NCBI GenBank assembly: GCA_000320605.2
Contig: KB445793.1
Span: 1,828,536-1,892,535, forward strand
Source: Gelatoporia subvermispora B
Lineage: Eukaryota; Basidiomycota; Agaricomycetes; Polyporales; Gelatoporiaceae
Length of the DNA: 64,000 nucleotides
Reading direction: 5' to 3'
Below the pieces are notes generated by a model. The model did not search any database. It was not told where the DNA came from and was given only the letters and a program-made list of their open reading frames with translations. Numbering within the stretch: position 1 is the stretch's first letter; each line of letters begins with the position of its first letter. A program made the position numbers and the translations under genes. This document shows, one piece after another, positions 56,344 through 64,000 of this stretch.

Positions 56344-58159
56344 TTACTTCTTTGTCTTTGCCTTCTTGCTACTCCCGGCATCTTTCTTATCCTTTTCGTC
56401 GCTCCCCTGTATATTCAGGATGAGTCATATGATCAGATACCCAGCCGTATGACCTGACCTTTCGCTTTGTTCCTGCTGCCTTGCCTTTGTTCTTTGTCTT
56501 ATCATCCTCTTTCGTTTTTTTCGGCGACTTGGGCTTGACAGAGAAGAAGCCGTCTAGACGGCCTTGCTGCTTAGCGTTAAGGAACTTTGTGAGCTTTTCA
56601 GCGCCCTTGCGCACTCGCTCCTCGCTGTACGATGGTACCATTCAGGTTATTGGATATGTGAGATAAACAAGGATAAACGCACTTGAAGCCCTTCTCTTTG
56701 ACGAGGAACTCTACTAATCCTTCAACGTCTGGGTTCTTCCATTCGAGCTACAAGTGATGTGTTATCTCAGGCCCAGTGGACCGACTGTGATGCCACACAC
56801 CTCAACCTGATCTGCAGGCATGACATCCGGCTTCTCGAAGAATTTCTTGGCCTCCTCCCATGGCCATTCGTCAGGAATTTGGATACCGCCTTTCTTCTTC
56901 TTGCCGTCTTCCGCAGCTTCCTCTTTGGCAGCCACTCTGTGAATGAGCTATAAGTCATCGTGCCGTTCAACATTGGACTATGTACTTTTCCCGTAGGTGC
57001 TCAATGACATTTCCTAGGCTTCCATGTTCCTTAATGAGCTTCAGCGCAGACTTGGGACCAACTCCCTTGATGGGCTCGAGGTAATCACACCCGAGTAGGA
57101 TGCACAGGTCGATGAACTGTGGCTGTCAGTTTCCGATGAGCAGATATTACAACGAGTCCATTACCTGTGACATGTTCATTTCGAGACCATCGAGCGCTTT
57201 CTGGAGGTTGATTTCACTGATTGGCGTCTTCCGTGCTTCGGAGAATGTAAGGTGGCGAAGGAGGATCGGCGAGGCAAATGTCAACGTGTCCATATCCTCT
57301 GAACCTGCTGCGTATACCTGATCCGATAAACTTCGAAATGAGCCGGTGGACCGTTGAGGCGGAGGATTATACCAACCTTGCCACCACGAGCCAGCTCAGC
57401 GCACTGGGCCTCAGCTTCCGATGGCGCCTGCGTCGGGGGCAATCAGGGCTTGACAGAGAAATGAAAGAAAATGAGACGCACTACAACGAAGGGTATACCC
57501 ATGAGACCGAGCAATCGGCGACATTCCTCGTTATGTTCCTTGGTCACCTTGACAGTCCGGCGAGTAAACCTTTCTACATCTTCCGCCGTCCCTGTCGAGA
57601 TATTCGCCTCAGAGGACCCGGATTGAGAGAGATACGAGACACTCACCTACTTCCTTTGCTTCCTCTCCCTCCTCTTTGGCCTCCTCGCGGCGCTCAAAAC
57701 GCTTTGACAGCTGAAGAGCAGGACACCTAGCATGAGCATTATTCCACCGTCGCCCCATGACTACGCACCACTCCGGCCTTGAGCTCTGGTGGCTTTCCGT
57801 CGAATACGTACGCAGGTTTGATGCCGTTTTCCACCATACGAATCGTACGATAGAAGAATCCCATGAGATGACTGACATATTCCTCAGCGACGTTCTGCAG
57901 GAAGTTATTCAACCTACTCACCTTGTGGTCTCCCCCGCGTCATTCGTTAAGAGCTCGCCGTCCTTTTGTCTGACAGCAATTAGGAATTGGTATATTGACA
58001 TGGACGCGTCGATTGCGACCTTGCGCCCGAAAAGCGTCTTGATTTCATGTTCCTGCTTGGGTGTTTAGTTGGCATCCTCTTCCGGTAGACTAGTGAGCGT
58101 ACAGATATGGCGTTTGGTGAGTTCTCCACAATCAAGCTGGTCAGTCCTTTGATACCCAT
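56344..58159 (-). CDS. FEN1: Flap endonuclease 1 (FEN1/Rad27)
   Basis: The start is 58159 ([18 protein letters not shown]); the family begins with MGI, and the Gly at position 2 is part of the active site, so the longer upstream frame is rejected. Exons follow with [20 protein letters not shown] (metal-binding Asp), [64 protein letters not shown] (acidic metal ligands), [34 protein letters not shown] and [12 protein letters not shown] (helix-two-turn-helix). [10 protein letters not shown] near the C-terminus is the PCNA-interacting motif (QxxLxxFF). The last exon is Lys-rich and ends at TAA 56344-56346. FEN1 removes 5' flaps during Okazaki-fragment maturation and long-patch base excision repair. 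All key residues checked are present. Confidence 0.95.
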
Positions 58160-58459
58160 TGCTGCGCGCTGATGTGATGGGCTTCGAACACGACGCGACA
58201 GTGGCAAGCGAGGGCGACTCGGCGCGCTGCGTCATGCACTCGCGCCTTTGGGTGACGGGGACGTGACGGATGGCAAACGCGGTGTGACCGACGCGCTAGT
58301 CACATCACTCCCTCTCTCCACCGAAAATCTCGGTTTGTTCAAGTTCCATCGTAATCAATGACTGCGCGGCTCTCTGGGTCTAGGACAAGCTGTTTCCGGC
58401 GTTTTAAGCCACCTTCTTGACACCGGTATCTCTGCAAGCGATCTACGTTTCTCGCAGAA
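58160..58459. promoter_or_regulatory. Bidirectional promoter, FEN1 and YEATS gene
   Basis: 300 bp between divergent start codons. It contains several ACGCG or CGCG-rich motifs (GCGACACGCGGTGTG-like stretches near 58230-58300). Cell-cycle MluI-box control of FEN1 is a guess from known yeast promoters; no exact site is claimed. Confidence 0.35.
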
Positions 58460-61400
58460 TGAATTCCTACTCTCCCACTCATGACGATGTTGGTGTCAGG
58501 CCTGCTAAGCGACGCAAGAGGTCGCCATCTGATTCTGTCCATGAGCGTGAGTGAAGGACGATGACCTGGATCAACTTAACACCGAGCAGAGAGTTGCAGA
58601 TAGTGCTAGTTCCATCCATCGTCAGATCATACTGGAAGAAGTCGACCTCGAGATAGGGCTTAGAGAAAGATTGTCCGAAACGATACAGTCTAGGTTGACT
58701 TGGGCGTTGATACTTCAGGAAACCTTCAGCAGGGAACTTCGATGTGTGTTATCACATTTCTTTTCACCTCTGTCAAACTGAACAATCTCCCTAGCTCAGG
58801 CTGGCGGATCATCTGAGCTTCACAGTGCCGCCTTGGATGCACTGGATGCTATCGAGGTGCCCTGCGACATCATATGGGACAGAGAGCCCAGATTTCTAGC
58901 GCAGCTCCCAACTACCCTTGAGCCACAGCCGGTATCCTCTGTTCCCATTCACGCAGACAGTCGTCCTGCATCGGCATATACACCTCGGCCCAGCACAATC
59001 CGCACTCGCGGATTGCCAAGAGCTCCATTACAGCCTGCTAAGAAGCTGTTGTTCCTACGCAATACTGACACGGATCCACCGGAAGTGGTGAAGTTGGCAT
59101 GTCCGGATTGCTCCCGCTCTGATTTCTCCAACTTGCAAGGACTCCTTAATCACTGCCGCATAAGACATAATCGTGAATACGGTAGCCATGACGAGTGCAT
59201 ACGGAGCTGTGCTGTTCTGGTTCCCGACGAAGAGCGTGATTGGGTCGTCGCGAGCGGCATCGAGCTCCCTGGCGTCAGCCTCCCGAGTCTGAGGCGACTT
59301 TTCGAACTGGCAGTTGGCGCTGGGGCTTCCTCGTTCATCAGCAATACCCAGGAGATCCCACGCGCGCAAGAACAAATTAGGGAGCCTGACACCGAGCCTA
59401 CAGAGGTCGCAAAGGACGAGTTGGAAAGGACGGGCACGCCAATCACGAAATCTTTGGGATATCATGAAGACACTCCCGCGCTTGCGCCATTCCTCGGAAG
59501 AGCTCCAAAGAAGCGTGTCATACACGTCCACGGCAATGAAGACGATGTGATCGATATCTTTGGTAACGACGGATCATTGACAGACAAGAAGGTGCAAAAG
59601 CGATGGCATATGCGACACGCGCATCGCAATATTGCCCGCCCTGCCTTGGAGATTCCGGAGACTGCATTTGCTGCAGAGGAGGTTTCTAATTTTTCGACAG
59701 AAACGCCTTCAAACAGCGGCGTTGGTACTTCGGACGTTCAACATGGAAGGTCGCCTACTGCTGTGGGACTTACCGGCGTTGGTGTAGCTGGGACGAGATT
59801 CCATATAACTGCACGCATCACGATAGCGGACTCAAGTCGATGGATTCCTCCAAGTGAGCGCAGAGCTCTCACATCCGAACAATATTAATCTCCACGATTT
59901 GCCAGCTCGCAGGCCGAAATTGCAGGCGCAGTGTACTCACCAATGGCGACTTGTTGTCTCTTCCCCTTCTTATGTGAGTACACCAATTGACAAATTAATT
60001 CGAGATTCAATCACTCACCGTCAGTCTGCAGAGCCTACATATCACATCAATTCTGCGCAAACTGACCATCACTTGTGTGACCGATCCTCCACCGTCGGCT
60101 TTTACTCAGCCCATCACTCTCGACGGACCACCCTTCATCGCCACCAGTAGCACGGACAAGCCTTTCTTAGCGAAGCTGAGTTTCGAATGGGCGGGTGATG
60201 CCAACCCTCCTATGGATGTCGAGCACTGGGTGGAGGTCAGTGACAACGTTACTTGTTGATTTCGCCGGCTTACCACCTATCGCGTTGCCTGGCAGCTTGA
60301 TCCCATACATACTGGTTATCCAGTAACCGGGGAGGAGCAGCTGCTCGATGTCGAACTCGACAGGAATACCGAACTTCTTCCTGTTCGCGACATAGATAAG
60401 CCCGTCACGTGGGACGCACATCTTATATCCGACGAAGTGCATGATGCGCCGGTGCCTTCCCAGCAGAACGACAGCGCTGAACCTGGTAAGTCTTCGTGTC
60501 TGTATGATGGACAGCTGTTCTTATGTTCACCCATGTTGATCCTCGCTTCTCGTATCGCCATCTGTCTCCCCGCAATACAGATTATGTGGTGGCGCTGAAG
60601 ACCCTCCTCCCACAATTTCCAATGACGCTGAAAGGTGTGCTATATTTGTACCGTGGCGTCGAAATTTATTTTCTGATCCCGCGCGTTGCTGTCTACAAGA
60701 CGTCAAAGGACGGATGCTATCCCACCCGCCGTACACACTGGTGTCCAATTCGAGCCATTTTCGCAAACTGGTGGAAGGCCGCCGAAAAGCGATCGAGGTT
60801 GGTTCGCTGCCAAAAGTTTTAACCCCCCCAGCGTGCTCGCTCTCAACTCTCAACATTTCACAGGTCGGCCGCGCGAGAGCGCTGAGGGATGCGTATGCGC
60901 AGTACGTGGCCTCCCACCCGGAGAAGGGAGCTTGTGTCCCTCTTAGCACCGCGGATGTCTATCATTGGCTGGAGGATGAGGGCCATCTCCCTCGCGCGCC
61001 AGGAACTACTATGGCTGCCACCGCACGCACAAAGCAACGCATGCAAGAAACCGATTTGGGACCTGCCGGCTCCGAAGTTTTCTGTCGCAGGTGTGGACTG
61101 CACCGGCAATACCACCCGAATATGGTCAAGAGCGAACCGTTTGACTCTGGTGCCGCATCTGAGACGGCCTGGACACAGCCTGTCTCTCTTGGGATATCTG
61201 CGAATACGTTTGCCTGCACGAGTTTCAGCGTTGAAGATGTCATGCTACCACTCGTCGATGCAAGCCGTCTGACGTTACAAAGACCATCGACCGCTGGGCA
61301 TGATCCACCTTACGGACTTTCTCCTGCCATTTTTGCAGCTCCTCGGCTCTCTCCAACAGCTGTGCAGTATTCATCACGGAGCTTGGTAGAGAGTGCGGAT

Positions 61401-61949
61401 CCCAGGGTCATGACGGCCATACGCTCACTCCTGTCTTCCACGGGCTTGGTCCGGCGATCGGACGGGATTGCGTCGTTCATTGATGGACAGATATCCGAGC
61501 TGGCACAACTGCCGAAATCAGTGACCGAAGATGCACTGGCGCCGTTCGCTTTACTCGCGTTGCTCACGCGATGCCTGGTGCGGTTACTGGTGCGCGGGGG
61601 GCTGGACGCCGCACTGGGCGACGAGGACGGAGTACGTGGGCAAGTACGGTCGAGACGGAAAGGTAACGAGGCTGGGCAGATCAGGCGCGTGCTATCGCCG
61701 TCCCATGTGCTGCGAGGGCTGGCATTGGGCGCGCAACGCCGGCTTGCTGACAGTGCGGGCCTTCTGCTTCTTGCTCGCCTGGGGCTCCCGCGCGCGAGGG
61801 ACACCACGCGCGACCGAGACCCTGCTCCACGAGCCGATGAGAACGTGGAGGGGAAGCACGCTGGGCGTGCATCCGTGGGGGATTCGAGCCTCGTTGCAGT
61901 GAAAACCGAGGAGGAGGATGACAGCGAGAGGCTATTTACGTCGGCGTAG
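58460..61949 (+). CDS. YEATS-domain chromatin protein (YEATS2-like) with C2H2 finger
   Basis: Spliced gene, roughly 1,000 aa. The start is at 58460 (MNSYSPTHDDVGVRPAKRRK). A helical segment (IILEEVDLEIGLRERLSETI) follows. A zinc finger reads CPDCSRSDFSNLQGLLNHCR, with an extra Cys/His set after it (HDECIRSC). The YEATS domain begins GTRFHITARITIADSSRWIP, continues after introns with THQWRLVVSSPSY and LSFEWAGDANPPMDVEHWVE, and carries the loops expected to read acylated lysine. A second CxxC pair is at EVFCRRCGLHRQYHPN. The long C-terminal part contains YHWLEDEGHLPRA and helices of unknown role. YEATS2 is a histone-acyl reader of the ATAC acetyltransferase complex in animals; the fungal partner complex is not established here. 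Exon edges in 59850-60700 are the least certain. Confidence 0.75.
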
Positions 61950-62462
61950 GTTGTGTAGTCCGACTTGCTGTCGTTCATTACAATGCGTACTCTGCTGGTT
62001 TCGTCAATGTTGGGAGATCCGGGAGGGGACGGAGAGAGACTGTTGAGGGCTGTGCTGCGGGGGTACAGCGTTTCCGATCTGTACGCATGGCTACGAAGGC
62101 TTGTGGTAATTGTATCTGGTAAGATCTGTGCCTTATTGGGGTCTGGTAGCATCTGCGATATGATTTTGATCACGGGCTGTAGCCGGTTGTCTAAATACGG
62201 GTGAAAGAACGGCCCGGCGAAGGAGGGGAAGAACCTGGACACCTGAGAGGGACGCTGTCCGCGCCCATCCGCGCTCATTTACTCCGTTCTAGACAGGAAA
62301 TTTACCGCGGAACATGCGCGCAGGTCGCTCCGAGCGCCAGTGCTTCTCTCTTTTCTCCCCATCCTCTCTCGATATCATCTCCCTCGCGTCGTAGTTCGCG
62401 CGTGAGGAGGCTCTCGCTCCTTTACCCCTTCGTTCCTTTACGCGCCGCCAGTAGGTCTCGCC
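61950..62462. other. Intergenic, no gene seen
   Basis: About 500 bases between the YEATS gene and the DUF6534 gene. The right part is CT-rich (62340-62420), as often seen just upstream of fungal start codons. Confidence 0.5.
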
Positions 62463-64000
62463 ATGTCTATGTTCAATAAAGACACCACCTTTGGCGCCAC
62501 CTTCATTGGTTTCGCGGTCTCGAGCGTGTGAGCAGACCCCTTGTATTGGTGCTGTGCACCGCGACTGACAATCCTCCAGTTGCTTTGGCGTCTTGAGCAC
62601 CCAGGCGTACACATATATCAAGCGCTACCCACTAGACAGACCATTCTACAAAGCTTTGGTAAGTGTAACAGTCGAACCGGACCCTGCGTACGTTTGGTTG
62701 ACGTCGTCGTGCTTCTCCCCTAACCTATTTAGGTCGCAGCACTCTGGTACACGATTACAATTCCTTATGCCGTACCCCTTGCGTGTGCTCACCTCCTCGC
62801 AGGTTCTTGGAATGTGTCGATCAGGCTTTCATCGCGCATGCGATCTATCACTACGTTGTAACGTACGTGATTTCGACACTATCCCAAGTGTCTAACTCAA
62901 GGTTTCGCAGAAATTGGGGGAACTTCCTTGTTGTTCAACAACGTGCCGTATGGTAAGAGATCTGGCTTGCCCCCCCCCCCCCCCTCGAGCTTATCGTCTG
63001 ACTTCGTTCGTCCAGGACGCTCATTGTAAGTCGAGGCATTGGACACCCTGTTTACACATGTCGCTCACATGAGTGCAGATGCAAGTGACCCTCGGAGTGA
63101 GCTAGGTCTACAATATTTGATATACTGTGTCTGACCCCTTACGTAGGCGGTAACGGGTGCAGTTGTCAAGTCCTGTTTCGCCATGCGTGTTTGGCGATGT
63201 GGGGTGATTACGTCGATATGTTCGATTCTGTTCTGACTACTGTTATAGTCAGTAAATGCAATGTCCCCGTTACTGGGCTCATCGTGAGTCGAAAGTGCGT
63301 TCCGTGTCAAGCAGCTGCTGACGAGCGATGGCACAGGTGATCCTGACGCTGGCACAACTGGGTTCGTTTCTCTCCATTATCATTGCATGCGATGTCTCGT
63401 CTGACTGGTTGTCCCATTAGGGTGGGCATGTGGTATGTGACATCTATGGTCGACTTTAGGTCGTAGACGTAACTGATCCGACATCCACCGCGCAGTATAC
63501 ACCGTGAAGGCGTGAGTTCGAATTTAATCATTGCCTTCGAATGCGAATAGATCTTGACGTACGTTGGCAGCTTCCAACTTCCAGATCTCGCCCATGTCGA
63601 CGATCTCAAGGTATTCTCAACGAATATGTGGAGATAATAGCGCGTGCTTAGTTTTATGCAGCTTGTCGGTAGTCTATCGCTTGCACTAGGCGTCGCAACA
63701 GATATCGTCACTGCCGCGGCATTATGCTTCTTCTTGCGTGGGTTGCGCACGGGATATTCGCAGTAAGACATTCCCGTTTTTGTCCTTGATTTCGATGCTA
63801 AGGATCTACCGCAGGGACGACTCCCTGGTGAACACGCTCACAATATACGCTGTCAATACGGGTATTCTCACTAGGTATGTGGCCTCTTCCTACCCTCGCT
63901 GAAGAATCCTCTGGACTCACTCATGGTGCAGTGCCATTAGCTTGTGCACTTTGATCCTGGTAGGCCCCAAGCTGCACATTATCGAAGAAAATTTGCGATG
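62463..64000 (+). CDS. DUF6534-type seven-helix membrane protein (partial)
   Basis: The start is ATG 62463 (MSMFNKDTTFGATFIGFAVS). Short exons join in frame: CFGVLSTQAYTYIKRYPLDR, VAALWFLECVDQAFIAHAIY, HYVVTNWGNFLVVQQRAVW, a tiny exon, MQVTLG and then AVTGAVVKSCFAMRVWR. This follows the pattern of the large agaricomycete family with a C-terminal DUF6534 domain and seven predicted helices; function is unknown. Further exons continue to the right edge and the gene is cut there. A run of 15 C (62970-62984) lies in an intron. Confidence 0.7.
62970..62984 (+). repeat. Poly-C tract, 15 bases
   Basis: An uninterrupted run of C inside an intron of the DUF6534 gene. It is likely length-variable or prone to sequencing error. 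Confidence 0.9.

Noticed and set aside
57980..58207. Upstream extension of FEN1 (MPLSRRV...)
   Set aside because: FEN1 proteins start MGI and use the N-terminal glycine region in catalysis, so the start at 58159 is preferred.

Overview
The window looks like nuclear DNA of an agaricomycete (mushroom-forming basidiomycete). The genes carry many 50-70 bp introns with GT...AG ends, and several families typical of this class are present: a DUF7025-type AAA ATPase, a DUF6534 seven-helix protein, and KDZ, Tnp2 and ubiquitin-like-hAT transposases. One 586-base run of N sits at 29940-30525.

Left part (1-11000): an A+T-rich edge, a minus-strand AAA+ ATPase gene, a gene-poor stretch with short hairpin repeats, and a large plus-strand NACHT-domain (NLR-like) gene.

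Transposon island (11000-30760): a Helitron helicase tail; two dispersed repeats present twice each; an unrecognised spliced gene; a Tnp2 (CACTA-type) transposase gene split by a complete 5982-bp hAT element with an exact 8-bp target duplication; a GC-rich array with a period of about 160 bp; the C-terminal half of a KDZ transposase; and the 5' half of a Ty3/Gypsy retrotransposon. The Gypsy part keeps its LTR, an unusual upstream ORF, gag and protease, and appears to be of the self-priming (Tf1/sushi) type. Its 1.28-kb leader and upstream ORF contain no sense-strand ATG at all, which is the most striking unexplained signal here.

Right part (30858-64000): a compact housekeeping block. In order: a small unrecognised gene divergent from DDB1; DDB1; a Vnx1-like cation/H+ exchanger; an uncharacterised coiled-coil gene divergent from the C-14 sterol reductase ERG24; a secreted Kre9/KNH-type protein; a kinesin-7; a glutathione S-transferase; an extended SDR; an intron-containing tRNA-Arg(ACG); the nucleolar RNA-binding protein Nop12; flap endonuclease FEN1; a YEATS-domain chromatin protein; and a DUF6534 membrane protein that runs off the right edge.

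The genes do not form a pathway. Several serve genome maintenance and chromatin (DDB1, FEN1, YEATS, kinesin) or ribosome biogenesis (Nop12). All exon boundaries were read by eye from splice consensus and frame continuity, so individual junctions may be off.
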